A stretch of DNA of 64,000 bases from Nakamurella multipartita DSM 44233. Lineage in GTDB: Bacteria; Actinomycetota; Actinomycetes; Mycobacteriales; Nakamurellaceae. The stretch's first letter is position 1; each line of letters begins with the position of its first letter. Under the pieces are notes generated by a model, which ran no database searches, had not been told where the DNA came from, and saw nothing but the letters and a program-made list of their open reading frames with translations. The stretch covers positions 1,178,001 through 1,242,000 of the forward strand of contig NC_013235.1 of the NCBI RefSeq assembly GCF_000024365.1, written 5' to 3'. Below are positions 55,313 through 64,000 of this stretch, in pieces. The position numbers were made by a program, and so were the translations under genes.

Positions 55313-58300
55313 ATGCCGGACGGACCGACGCCGACGCTGAGCTCGGCGCAGGCGGACAAGCTCGGCCGTCAGCTCGACGCCTGGCGCCGCCAGCTGGTGG
55401 CCCTGGACCGCCGGCAGCGGCAGCTCTACTTCAAGCACACCCGCACCGCATCGTTGGAGCTTGTCGATCCGGGTCCGGACGACCTGGCCATCCTGCTGTC
55501 GGCCCGACCGACCCGGCTGTTCACCCGGGTGCCGGAGCCGAGCCTGCCGTTGGCCGTCGACGCCCCCAGCACACCGACCCCGGCACCGACCGCACCGGCC
55601 ACCCCGGACACCAGCCGCGCGCAGTACGGGCGGCCGGTCGAGCACGGCATCGAGGTCGCCGACAAACGCCCCGCCGAGCTGGAGGGGTCGCTGCGTCGGC
55701 TGGACGTCATCGCCCGCCAGTTGTACGCCGACCGCGGTTTGTGGACGCTCTACACCGGCCTGTTGATGCTGCAGTGGATCGACCCGGACGACAACGCCAC
55801 CGTCACCAGCCCGGTCGTGCTGGTTCCGGTCGAGCTGACCCGAGCGGCCCGCGACCAACCGTTCACCCTGCGGCGCAACGACGAGGACCCGGTGCTCAAC
55901 CCCACGCTGCGGCTCAAGCTCAGTGAGCTGGGGATCGAGCTGCCGGCCTTCGACGCCGACGATCTGGACCTGGCCGGGCTGCGGACGGCCATCACCCAGG
56001 CGATCGGCGATCGGCCCGGCTGGGCGGTGCTGGACCGGTCGGTGCTGACCACCTTCAGCTTCCAGAAGGAGGCGATGTACCGGGATCTCACCGACAACGC
56101 GGCGAGGATCCTGGCCCACGCCCAGGTCCAGTTGCTGGGTCTGGGGCCCGACGCCCCGGCCTCCGGAGAGCTCGCGTTCGACCCGCCCGACCCGGCCAGC
56201 CTGGACCAGCAGTATCCGGCCGAGGAGCTGGCCAGCATCCTGGACGCCGACAGCAGCCAACGAGCGTGCATCGTCTCGGCCCGCGATGGGCGCAGCTTCG
56301 TCATGGACGGCCCGCCGGGCACCGGCAAGAGCCAGACGATCGCCAACATCATCGCCGAGTTGATGGCCGCCGGGAAGACGGTGCTGTTCGTCAGCGAGAA
56401 GGCCGCCGCGCTGGACGTGGTGCGAGACCGGTTGACCCAGGCCCAACTCGGCTCGTTCCTGTTCGAGCTGCACTCGCACGCGGCGACCCGCAAGAACGTC
56501 GTCGACGACCTCTACCGCACGCTGCAGCAGCAGGTGGCCACCAAGGCGCTGTTCACCGACAACGACCGCCGGTTGCTCGTCGCGATGCGCGAGCAGCTCA
56601 CGCAGTACGCCACGGCGATGAACGAGGTCCGAGAACCGCTGGGTCGCTCGGTGTTCGGTGTGCTGGGCGAGCTCAGCGAGCTTCCGCTGGTCGCCCGCTC
56701 ACTGCCCACCGCGGACTTCTGGGCCGCCCTGGACGACACGACACTGCGCCGGATCGCCGACCGGGCCGACACCCTGTCCCGGAACTGGCGCCCGGTGCTC
56801 GACGGGGAGGCGTTCGGCTGGCGAGAGCTGGCGCAGGACAACCACACCGAGTTCACCATCGCCGAGCTGATCGCCGCGGTGACCGATGCCGCGTCCTCCG
56901 CCGATGGCGTCGCCATGATCGGGGCCAGCGTCGACGACGACACCGGGCTGGTGCTGCCGATGAGCCTGCCCGCGCTGCGGGGCCGGGTGCGGCTGCTGCA
57001 ACTGGCCGAACGGCGCCCGCCGGTGGCCGACGCCTGGTTGTTCCTGCCCGACCTGGCCCCGGTGGTCGAGCGGCTCGCCGCCCGAAAGTCGTTGGGTGGA
57101 CAGCTGACCGCCGCGCGAGCCGAACTGGGCGGGATCGTCGGCCCGCGGGCGGCACAGGTGGACGACCCTGCGCTGGAGGTCCTCGCCGGTCTGCGGGAGC
57201 TGATGTGGGCCCCGACGGAGACGACCACCACCGACGTCGCCGGCGGGCTGCTGGACTTCCTGGACTCCGCCCCGGCCCGGCTCGCGGGCATCGATGAGGA
57301 CGCCATCCACCTGGCCGGGCTGCTCGGGCTGCCCGACCGAGGACTCACGCTGGGCCGGGCCCGGGCGTACGCCGAGTTGGCGCTGCTGGCCGAGAACCCG
57401 GCCAAGCCGCAACCCGGCTGGCTGAACCCGGCGATGCAGGCGGCGGTCGGGGAGTCCATGACCGTGCTGGGTCCGCTCACCGATCTGGTCCGCCAGCACG
57501 AACGCAGCATGCGCGAGGTGTTCACCGACGAGGCCCTGGGTCTGGACCTGGCGGCGCTGAACACCCGGTTCCGCGAGTCGCACCACGGATGGGGGCGCTT
57601 CTCCGGTCAGTCCCGGGCCGACCGGCGCACCCTCAAGGCCGTCACCGTCCGCGGCAAGGTCGACAAGCGGGTCATCGAAAGGCTTCCCGACGCGGTGGCC
57701 TGGCAGGCGGCGACCCGCGAGCTCACCACCAAGGAGCAGCAGTTCGCGCCGCCGCTGGGTCGGGCCTACACCCGGTTGGATACCGACTTCGCCCGGGTCG
57801 GCAACGCGTTGGAGACGGCCCGTCGGGCCGTCGGGCTGGCCGGCGCGGCGGTCGACCCGGCCCGGCTGGCCCGCCAGCTGGCCGACGGTGGGACTCCCGA
57901 CCCGGGGCTGACGTTGGTCGCCCGGCGGTTGACCGATCGGGTCGCCGACTGGATCCGGTCCACCACGGCGGCGCTGGATCAGCCGGCGGTGCGGCAGATC
58001 GAGCACCTGTCGTTGGCCGATACCGCCCGCTGGTGCACCGACCGGGCGGCGGACCTGCGCGAACCGCTGGCCGCGGCCGGGCAGGTGGCCGACCTGTGCG
58101 GCCGGCCCATCAGCCTGGCCCAGGCGCGGGCCGCGCTCACTGCCGCCCGCCGCCGGGCCGAATACGAGCGAGCCATCGAGAGCACCCGCGCCCAGGACGA
58201 AGAGCTGCTCGGGCCCGGTTACACCGGGGCCGACACCGAGTGGGCGGCGATGGATGCCGCGATCGAATGGGCCCGTCAGGTGCGCGAGGTCGCCGGTGGG

Positions 58301-60916
58301 TCGGTCAGTCCGGCGACCGCGGAACGGCTGTCGTCGCTGACCCTGGACTCGGGTCTGCTCGGCGGGGCCATCGAGGACTGGGAACGGGCCCGCGACCGGG
58401 TGCTGGCCGCCTTCACTGAACCGCGGGCCCGCGAGCTGGCCGCCGACCTCGAGCTGGATCTGCGCCAGTCGGCCCAGGCCCTGCGCGAGATGGCCGACAG
58501 CGCCTACGGGGACATCACGCAGTGGTGCACCTTCGCCCAGCAGCGCACGGCGCTGACCGACCTGCACCTCGGCCCGGCCGTGCAGGCGGTCGCCGACGCC
58601 CAGACCCCGGCCGAGCAGGTGCCCGGCGCGATCGAGGCCGCCGCCCTGCGAGCCTGGCTGGACACCACGATCGAACGGGACGAGCGGCTGCACCGCTACC
58701 AGGCGGCCGAACGCGATGCCCTGGTCACCCAGTACCGGGAGCTGGACCGGCGGATCGTCAACCAGGCCAACACCCTGGTCGCCGCCCGCTGCGGCGAGCG
58801 GCGGCCGCGGTCGTTGACCGGCCGGCCGGCGCAGATCATCACCCGGGAGGCCAACAAGAAGACCCGGCACAAGCCGATCCGGCAGCTGCTGGACGAGGTC
58901 GGCAGCCTGGTCACCGAGCTCAAGCCCTGTTTCATGATGAGCCCGCTGACCGTCTCGATGTTCCTCACGCCCGAGATGCGCTTCGACGCGGTCATTTTCG
59001 ACGAGGCCTCGCAGGTGGTCCCGGCGGACGCGGTCAACTGCATCTACCGCGGGGACCAGCTGATCGTGGCCGGGGACCAGAAGCAGTTGCCCCCCACCGA
59101 CTTCTTCGCGCGGGCCGAGGACGCCGACTTCGACGTGGCCGCCGACGCCGGCGAGGGGCAGCTGCCGGACCCGGCCGCGCTGGACACCTTCCAGTCCGTG
59201 CTGGATTTGTGCAAGGCCGCTGGCGGGCTCAGCTCGCTGCCCCTGACCTGGCATTACCGCAGCCGGCACGAGGACCTGATCACCTACTCGAACTACCGGT
59301 TCTACGACGGCAGCCTGCGCACCTTCCCCAGCGCCGCGTTCGACAGCGCCGACCTGGGCGTCGAGCACTTCCTGGTCGAGGGCCGTTACCGCCGCGGCGG
59401 ACCCCGGGACAACCCGGTGGAGGCACGCAAGGTCGCCGAGCTGGTCGCCCACCACGTGCACACCCGACCCCATCTGTCCCTGGGGGTGGTCACCTTCTCC
59501 ACCGCGCAGGAGGACGCCGTCCGGGCCGCGATCGAGGCGTCGGACGAACCGGAGGTCGCCGAGCTGCTCGAGCAACACGACCGGCTCGGCGGGTTCTTCG
59601 TCAAGAGCCTGGAGAACGTGCAGGGCGACGAGCGGGACGTGATCATCTTCAGCATCGGTTACGGACCCGACGAGCACGGCAAGTTCACGATGAACTTCGG
59701 CCCGCTGAACCGCGAAGGTGGTTGGCGACGGCTCAATGTCGCGATCACCCGGGCCCGGCGCCGGGTGGAGATCGTCAGCTCGTTCGCCCCGGCCCAGATC
59801 ACCGGAGTCAGTTCGGCCGGGCCGCTGCACCTGCGCGGCTACCTGGACTTCGCCGACCGCGGTGCGGCCGCCCTCGCGCACGACGCGCCCGCCTCGGGCG
59901 GCGACGCGGAGAGCGTCTTCGAGGAGCAGGTGGCCCAGGTGATCCGGTCCTGGGGTTATCCGGTGCACACCCAGGTCGGGGCGGCCGGATACCGCATCGA
60001 TCTGGCCGTGCTGCACCCGGACCGTCCAGGAGAGTACCTGCTGGGTGTCGAATGTGACGGCGCCGCTTACCATTCCGCGCGCACGGCGCGCGATCGCGAC
60101 CGGCTGCGCGAGCAGGTCCTGGTCGGCCTGGGCTGGCGGATCCACCGGATCTGGGGTTTGAGCTGGTGGCGCGACCGGTCCACGCAGCAGGACCGGCTGC
60201 GGGCGGCCATCGAGGCGGCCATGCAGTCCACCGACCGGGCCGGCGTCGACGATGTCACCCACACCGGCCGCAGCCATCCCGCTGACGAGTCCTCGGTGAC
60301 CGAAATCGCGCGTGCCGCCATCGAATTCGACGAGCTGGATCCGCCGGCCGTGCCCAGCTGGGCGCAGCCGTACCGGCCGGCGGCCCACCGCGGGTCGGAG
60401 CGGCAGGCCGATCCACGTTCCCCCGAGGCCCGTCCCGCCCTCCGTCGCTTCTTCGAAGGCGCGCTGCGGGCCGAGGCCCCGGTGCACGAGACGGTGCTGC
60501 TGGCCCGGTTCCGGGAGGCCTGGGGGATCGGCCGGTTGGGGGCACAGGTTCGGTCCAACGCCGAGTACGTGCTGTCCCGGGTGCGGGTCGACGGCCAGGA
60601 GGTCCGGCGGGACCCGGCTGGTTTCTACCGGGTCGACGGCGCGCCGCTGGCGGTCGTCCGGGTGCCCACCGAGTCCACGACCGTCCGTCCGGCGCTGGCC
60701 ATTCCGCCCGAGGAGATCGACCTGGCCGTCGTCGGCACCGTCCGCGACGCCATCGTCATCGAGGAGGACCAGCTTCCGGTGGCCGTGGCCCGGTTGTTCG
60801 GCTGGCAGCGGACCGGGCCGGACATCCAGAACACCATTGCCGCCTCGCTGTCCCGGATGGTGCAGCAGGGCCGGGTGCAGCGCAACGCGCGGCGAGAGCT
60901 GCGGCTGGGCGACTGA
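55313..60916 (+). CDS. Giant DUF4011-helicase-PD-(D/E)XK protein, probable anti-phage defence
   Basis: 1867 residues. The N-terminal DUF4011-like domain (about 20-310) has FSFQKEAMYRDL and YPAEELASILDADSSQ. SF1 helicase Walker A GPPGTGKSQT is at about 333. After a ~880-residue helical insertion come FDEASQV (about 1227), GDQKQLPPT, LTWHYRSRHEDLITYSN, ENVQGDERDVIIFSIGYG and LNVAITRARRR. A Vsr/DUF559-like nuclease (about 1535-1640) has FEEQVAQVIRSWGYPVHTQVG, YRIDLAVLHP and GVECDGAAYH. A DUF3320-like region (about 1720-1780) and a C-terminal helical domain end it. The architecture matches the DUF4011-helicase-Vsr type reported as antiviral (Hhe, recalled). ATG 55313 has GAGGGAG; ATG 55295 is possible. 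Confidence 0.85.
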   Translation: MPDGPTPTLSSAQADKLGRQLDAWRRQLVALDRRQRQLYFKHTRTASLELVDPGPDDLAILLSARPTRLFTRVPEPSLPLAVDAPSTPTPAPTAPATPDTSRAQYGRPVEHGIEVADKRPAELEGSLRRLDVIARQLYADRGLWTLYTGLLMLQWIDPDDNATVTSPVVLVPVELTRAARDQPFTLRRNDEDPVLNPTLRLKLSELGIELPAFDADDLDLAGLRTAITQAIGDRPGWAVLDRSVLTTFSFQKEAMYRDLTDNAARILAHAQVQLLGLGPDAPASGELAFDPPDPASLDQQYPAEELASILDADSSQRACIVSARDGRSFVMDGPPGTGKSQTIANIIAELMAAGKTVLFVSEKAAALDVVRDRLTQAQLGSFLFELHSHAATRKNVVDDLYRTLQQQVATKALFTDNDRRLLVAMREQLTQYATAMNEVREPLGRSVFGVLGELSELPLVARSLPTADFWAALDDTTLRRIADRADTLSRNWRPVLDGEAFGWRELAQDNHTEFTIAELIAAVTDAASSADGVAMIGASVDDDTGLVLPMSLPALRGRVRLLQLAERRPPVADAWLFLPDLAPVVERLAARKSLGGQLTAARAELGGIVGPRAAQVDDPALEVLAGLRELMWAPTETTTTDVAGGLLDFLDSAPARLAGIDEDAIHLAGLLGLPDRGLTLGRARAYAELALLAENPAKPQPGWLNPAMQAAVGESMTVLGPLTDLVRQHERSMREVFTDEALGLDLAALNTRFRESHHGWGRFSGQSRADRRTLKAVTVRGKVDKRVIERLPDAVAWQAATRELTTKEQQFAPPLGRAYTRLDTDFARVGNALETARRAVGLAGAAVDPARLARQLADGGTPDPGLTLVARRLTDRVADWIRSTTAALDQPAVRQIEHLSLADTARWCTDRAADLREPLAAAGQVADLCGRPISLAQARAALTAARRRAEYERAIESTRAQDEELLGPGYTGADTEWAAMDAAIEWARQVREVAGGSVSPATAERLSSLTLDSGLLGGAIEDWERARDRVLAAFTEPRARELAADLELDLRQSAQALREMADSAYGDITQWCTFAQQRTALTDLHLGPAVQAVADAQTPAEQVPGAIEAAALRAWLDTTIERDERLHRYQAAERDALVTQYRELDRRIVNQANTLVAARCGERRPRSLTGRPAQIITREANKKTRHKPIRQLLDEVGSLVTELKPCFMMSPLTVSMFLTPEMRFDAVIFDEASQVVPADAVNCIYRGDQLIVAGDQKQLPPTDFFARAEDADFDVAADAGEGQLPDPAALDTFQSVLDLCKAAGGLSSLPLTWHYRSRHEDLITYSNYRFYDGSLRTFPSAAFDSADLGVEHFLVEGRYRRGGPRDNPVEARKVAELVAHHVHTRPHLSLGVVTFSTAQEDAVRAAIEASDEPEVAELLEQHDRLGGFFVKSLENVQGDERDVIIFSIGYGPDEHGKFTMNFGPLNREGGWRRLNVAITRARRRVEIVSSFAPAQITGVSSAGPLHLRGYLDFADRGAAALAHDAPASGGDAESVFEEQVAQVIRSWGYPVHTQVGAAGYRIDLAVLHPDRPGEYLLGVECDGAAYHSARTARDRDRLREQVLVGLGWRIHRIWGLSWWRDRSTQQDRLRAAIEAAMQSTDRAGVDDVTHTGRSHPADESSVTEIARAAIEFDELDPPAVPSWAQPYRPAAHRGSERQADPRSPEARPALRRFFEGALRAEAPVHETVLLARFREAWGIGRLGAQVRSNAEYVLSRVRVDGQEVRRDPAGFYRVDGAPLAVVRVPTESTTVRPALAIPPEEIDLAVVGTVRDAIVIEEDQLPVAVARLFGWQRTGPDIQNTIAASLSRMVQQGRVQRNARRELRLGD

Positions 60917-61068
60917 CCGACCGCCCCGGATCCGGGAGTGCCCGTCCGGGAACCCGTTCGGCCCAATCTGTTCATTTCGGGTATTTGACTGCGCCGTCGG
61001 GTCATCGGAGGAGGGACAGGCAGTCGGCGCGGGACACGGTGTTCCGCACCCACCGAAGGGGGTCAGCG

Positions 61069-62021
61069 ATGGCGAGCAGGGACACCGGCAGAGACAGCGG
61101 CGCACCGGAAGTCGATCCACACCAACCGGTCTCCAGCCAGGCCGAGGGCGCCGATCCGGACGTGGTGCTCGAGGAATCGGTCAGCGACGCGCCCGGGACC
61201 GGGCGGGGCGCCGTGGTGGATGCGGCCGGGGCCGTCGAAGCCGTGGGCACGGTGGCCGCGCAGGCGCTGTCCTTCGACGACGTCGTTCCGGACCTGACCG
61301 GACTTCGGCCCATCGGGAGGCCTCGTACGGGCCGATGCTGGGCCCGGAGACCGTGCACGGCCCGGACAACCGGATCCAGATCACCAACACCGCCGCCTAC
61401 CCGTGGAGCGCCCACGCGTCCCTGCTGATCACCGCCCGGGACGGGTCGCGCTGGATCGGCACCGGCTGGTTCATCGGACCGCACACGCTGGCCACGGCCG
61501 GACATGTGGTCCACATCAAGAACAGTGGCGTGGCCGGCCGCGACGGGTGGGTACAGAGCATCCAGGTGATGCCCGGCCGCAACGGCGGCGCGCTGCCGTT
61601 CGGCTCGGTCACCACCGCCAACCTGCGATCGGTGAGCGGGTGGACCAACGATGGCAATCCCGAGTACGACTACGGAGCCATCATCCTGCCGACCGACCTG
61701 GGCAACCAGACCGGCTGGTTCGGTCTGGGCGCCTACACCGACAACACCCTGCGCGGATCGACGGTGAACATCTCGGGCTACCCGGGGGACAAGCCGGCCG
61801 GAACCCAGTGGTACCACTGGAATCGCGTCGCCGACGTCGGAGCCCGCAAGGTCTACTACGAAATCGACACCGCCGGCGGGCAGAGCGGCAGCGCGGTCTA
61901 CCGGGTGGTCGACGGGGCCCGGTACGGCGTGGCGGTGCACGCCTACGGCGGCTCGGCCACCAACAGCGGTACCCGGATCACCACGCCGGTGTTCAACAAC
62001 CTGGTGGCCTGGAAGGCCTGA
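61069..62021 (+). pseudogene. V8-like trypsin-fold serine protease with a -1 frameshift
   Basis: Two frames make one protein. From ATG 61069 (AAGGGGG before it) an acidic pro-region-like segment reads to DVVPDLTGLRPIG. At GGG 61315-61317 one base is missing, and the other frame continues EASYGPMLGP through the protease: WIGTGWFIGPHTLATAGHVVH (His), NPEYDYGAIILP (Asp), DTAGGQSGSAVYRVV (Ser). The glutamyl-endopeptidase/V8 fold is clear. Either the gene is broken, the sequence lacks a G in a homopolymer, or translation restarts at ATG 61335, giving about 228 residues that keep the whole triad. No classical signal peptide is visible. Confidence 0.75.
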
Positions 62022-62023
62022 TC

Positions 62024-62091
62024 GCCCGCCCGCGCACCACGACCGGATCGAACCGAGGGTCCCGGTCCGGCTCGTGGTGCGCGGGGCGGGC
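62024..62091. terminator. Bidirectional terminator hairpin between convergent protease and transporter genes
   Basis: Arms 62024-62042 (GCCCGCCCGCGCACCACGA) and 62072-62091 pair almost completely (one bulge); inner bases also pair. It lies 2 bases past one stop and 32 before the other. Confidence 0.7.
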
Positions 62092-62123
62092 GGACGGCTC
62101 GCGCCCGGCCCGGGAGGCAACCG

Positions 62124-63506
62124 CTAGCGCTGGGCCGGCACCGACGCGGCCTGGTCTCGCTGGAAGGCCGGGTCGTCGGCCAGGTCTCGGTTCTTGGTCT
62201 CCGAGTAGGTGCCGACCGCCGCGATCGTCAGCAGCGAAGCCACCGAGACGTACACGGCGATGGCGTAGCCGGTGCCGAAGCCGGTGTAGAGCGCGACCGC
62301 GATCAGCGGCGCCAGCCCGCCGGCCAGGATCGAGGCGAGCTGGTAGCCGACCGATACGCCGGAGTAACGGACCCGGGTGCCGAACAGTTCGGACAGGAAC
62401 GCCGCCTGGGGGCCGTACATCGCGCCGTGGAACAGCAGGCCGCCGACCACCGCGACCACGGTGAGCGGGAAGCTCTTGGTGTCGATCAGGAAGACGAACA
62501 CGAACGACCACACGGCCACCCCGACCGCCCCGAACAGGTACAGCGGTTTGCGGCCCACCCGGTCGGACAGGGCGCCCCAGAGCGGGATCGTCACGAAGTG
62601 CACGGCCGCGCCGATGAGCACCGCGTTGAGCACGAACGAGCTGGACGCGGTGTGCTCGGGCGGATTCTTGGTCAGGTAGGTGACGATGACGACGGTGAAG
62701 ATGTAGTACGAGACGTTCTCGGCGATCCGGGCGCCCATCGCGGTGAAGACCTCACGCGGGTACTTGCGGAACACCTCGACGATCGGCATGTGCGACTTGG
62801 TGCCGGCCGCCTCGCTGGTCGCCGCCTGTTCCGCGGCCTGCCGGAACACCGGCGACTCCTCGATGGACAGCCGGATGAACAGCCCGATCAGCACCAGCAC
62901 CGCGGACATCAGGAACGGGATCCGCCATCCCCAGGACAGGAACGCGTCCTCGCTCTGCACGAGCGCGAGCAGGGCCAGCAATCCGTTGGCCATCAGCTGG
63001 CCCAGCGGTACCCCGGCCTGCGGCCAGCTGGCCCAGTACCCGCGCCGCTCCTTGTCCCCGTGCTCGGACACGATGAGCACCGCGCCGCCCCATTCGCCGC
63101 CGAGGCCGAAGCCCTGGACCAGGCGCAGCACGATGAGCAGGATCGGCGCGGCCAGCCCGATCGCGTCATAACCGGGCAACAGGCCGATCAGGAACGTCGA
63201 CAGCCCCATCATCAGCAGGCTGATGACCAGCAGCTTCTTGCGTCCCAGGATGTCTCCGTAGTGACCGAAGACCAGGCCGCCGATGGGGCGGGCAATGAAC
63301 CCGATGGCGAAGGTGCCCAACGCCAGCAGGACGCCGACCGCCGGATCACTGGCCGGGAAGAACACTTTCGGGAACACCAGAGCGGCGGCCACGCCGTAGA
63401 GGAAGAAGTCGTACCACTCCACGGTGGTACCGGCCATGCTCGCGCCGACCACCTTGACGATGGTCGATCGGCTCGGCGTGGCGGCTGGGGGCTTGGGGTT
63501 CGTCAT
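62124..63506 (-). CDS. MHS-family MFS transporter
   Basis: A 460-residue metabolite:proton symporter of the ShiA/ProP/KgtP class. It has 12 helices, the start GASMAGTTVEWYDFFLYG, the loop 2-3 motif RPIGGLVFGHYGDILGRKKLL, RLVQGFGLGGEWGGAVLIVSE in helix 5, and the second-half motif GALSDRVGRKPLY. The substrate is a small organic acid or osmolyte; the adjacent CoA-transferase gene suggests a carboxylate, by context only. ATG 63506 has GGAGG. Confidence 0.88.
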   Translation of the reverse strand: MTNPKPPAATPSRSTIVKVVGASMAGTTVEWYDFFLYGVAAALVFPKVFFPASDPAVGVLLALGTFAIGFIARPIGGLVFGHYGDILGRKKLLVISLLMMGLSTFLIGLLPGYDAIGLAAPILLIVLRLVQGFGLGGEWGGAVLIVSEHGDKERRGYWASWPQAGVPLGQLMANGLLALLALVQSEDAFLSWGWRIPFLMSAVLVLIGLFIRLSIEESPVFRQAAEQAATSEAAGTKSHMPIVEVFRKYPREVFTAMGARIAENVSYYIFTVVIVTYLTKNPPEHTASSSFVLNAVLIGAAVHFVTIPLWGALSDRVGRKPLYLFGAVGVAVWSFVFVFLIDTKSFPLTVVAVVGGLLFHGAMYGPQAAFLSELFGTRVRYSGVSVGYQLASILAGGLAPLIAVALYTGFGTGYAIAVYVSVASLLTIAAVGTYSETKNRDLADDPAFQRDQAASVPAQR

Positions 63507-63642
63507 TGATCCTCCGTGCTGGGGGCGATGTCGGCGTCGTTGCCCGGGTGATTCCCGATGCGACGCTAGAGCCACCCGCGCCCGGAAGTGATGTGCCGAT
63601 CACCCATGCCTTTCCGATGATGTATGTGTCGGCACCACTGCC
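63507..63642. other. Intergenic gap between transporter and CoA-transferase genes
   Basis: 136 bases. No hairpin or gene is evident; it should contain the transporter's leftward promoter. Confidence 0.3.
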
Positions 63643-64000
63643 TCAGCTGATCGCGACCGCCAGTCGCGACCGGAGCTCATCGATCGAGATGCCGTAGGTC
63701 TCGCGGACCCGAACGCCGTCCGCGCTGATCAGGAAGACGGCGTGGTCGGTGTAGACGCGGCTGACGCAGCCGAGTCCGGTGAGCGGATAGGTGCATTCGG
63801 GGACGAGCTTGGGCCGGCCGTCCCTGGTGAACAGCGACATCATCACGAACACGTCCTTGGCCCCGTTGGCCAGGTCCATCGCGCCGCCGACGGCGGGGAT
63901 GGCGTCCGGTTCGCCGGTGTGCCAGTTGGCCAGATCGCCGCGACCCGAGACCTGGAAGGCGTCCAGCACACAGATGTCCAGGTGACCGCCGCGCATGATC
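63643..64000 (-). CDS. 3-oxoacid CoA-transferase beta subunit, C-terminal part (5' end outside window)
   Basis: About 119 residues of the family I CoA-transferase beta subunit (ScoB/PcaJ/AtoA type). It has MRGGHLDICVLDAFQVSGRGDLANWHTGE, PAVGGAMDLANGAKDVFVMM, RPKLVPECTYPLTGLGCVSRVYTDHAVF and a terminal helix. The catalytic Glu region lies outside. The frame is open to the window's right edge. It transfers CoA between succinate and a 3-oxoacid; which one cannot be told here. The transporter downstream on the same strand may supply or export the acid. Confidence 0.9.
   Translation of the reverse strand, partial: IMRGGHLDICVLDAFQVSGRGDLANWHTGEPDAIPAVGGAMDLANGAKDVFVMMSLFTRDGRPKLVPECTYPLTGLGCVSRVYTDHAVFLISADGVRVRETYGISIDELRSRLAVAIS

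Noticed and set aside
56699-61120. Minus-strand open frame of about 1470 codons opposite the giant helicase
   Set aside because: Same reason: repetitive Gly/Arg/Gln/Asp content and no domain, versus a clear helicase on the other strand.
61315-61317. Programmed -1 ribosomal frameshifting in the protease gene
   Set aside because: The site GGG-AGG lacks a typical X-XXY-YYZ slippery heptamer and no clear downstream stimulator was seen; a simple one-base deletion or sequencing error is more economical.

Overview
The window comes from a high-GC Actinomycetota chromosome. The evidence is the GC-rich third codon positions, the many GTG starts, the 4-base ATGA/GTGA gene overlaps, TANNNT promoters placed 6-7 bases before start codons, and the gene content (RpoB/RpoC of actinobacterial type, ergothioneine genes, an ECF sigma factor with a zinc anti-sigma factor, the AztABCD zinc importer). 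A Nakamurella-like or related lineage would fit, but that is an impression and not a determination. No rRNA, tRNA, CRISPR array or complete insertion sequence was seen.

Layout. 1-6.2 kb: 3' part of rpoB, then rpoC. 6.3-10.1 kb: copper-handling cluster (membrane protein, two YcnI/DUF1775 proteins, CopC-CopD fusion). 10.2-10.9 kb: lone SDR. 11.1-16.2 kb: zinc importer aztB/aztD-aztC-aztD, with aztA divergent and a Zur-type box. 16.3-20.5 kb: DUF4328 membrane protein and pntAB transhydrogenase. 20.6-21.4 kb: unknown HTH protein. 21.4-25.9 kb: ergothioneine operon egtA-B-C-D, read leftward and translationally coupled. 26.1-27.5 kb: divergent SigL-like sigma factor and RslA-like anti-sigma factor, preceded by a promoter that looks self-recognised. 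27.5-29.4 kb: phosphatase-fold protein and MmcQ/YjbR protein. 29.4-38.2 kb: acetoin/2,3-butanediol catabolism (acoX-A-B-C, an acetoin/diacetyl reductase, a butanediol dehydrogenase, a GAF-domain regulator). 38.4-40.8 kb: truncated globin, pRiA4b ORF-3 protein and an HNH (13E12-type) pseudogene. 41.0-42.1 kb: two small membrane-anchored proteins. 42.2-60.9 kb: a defence-rich stretch with a coiled-coil putative nuclease, a divergent operon of an HTH/degenerate methylase/S-like protein plus hsdM-hsdS-YhcG nuclease-hsdR, two ordinary-looking genes (one of them ketopantoate reductase-like), and a giant DUF4011-helicase-nuclease. 61.0-64.0 kb: frameshifted V8-like serine protease, MHS-family transporter, and the 3' part of a CoA-transferase beta subunit.

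How the genes work together. Acetoin is cleaved by AcoAB (TPP-dependent) and AcoC (lipoyl acyltransferase). The reductase and butanediol dehydrogenase connect 2,3-butanediol, acetoin and diacetyl, and the GAF regulator is the probable activator. EgtA makes gamma-glutamylcysteine, EgtD trimethylates histidine, EgtB joins the two and EgtC trims off glutamate; the last enzyme, EgtE, is not in this window. AztC captures zinc, supplied by AztD metallochaperones, for import by AztB/AztA.

The most unusual region is 42.2-53.0 kb. The type I restriction operon carries a first gene that looks like a catalytically dead methylase fused to an S-like domain and an HTH. A perfect palindromic operator lies in the divergent promoter region, and a YhcG nuclease gene containing a perfect 35-bp palindrome sits between hsdS and hsdR.
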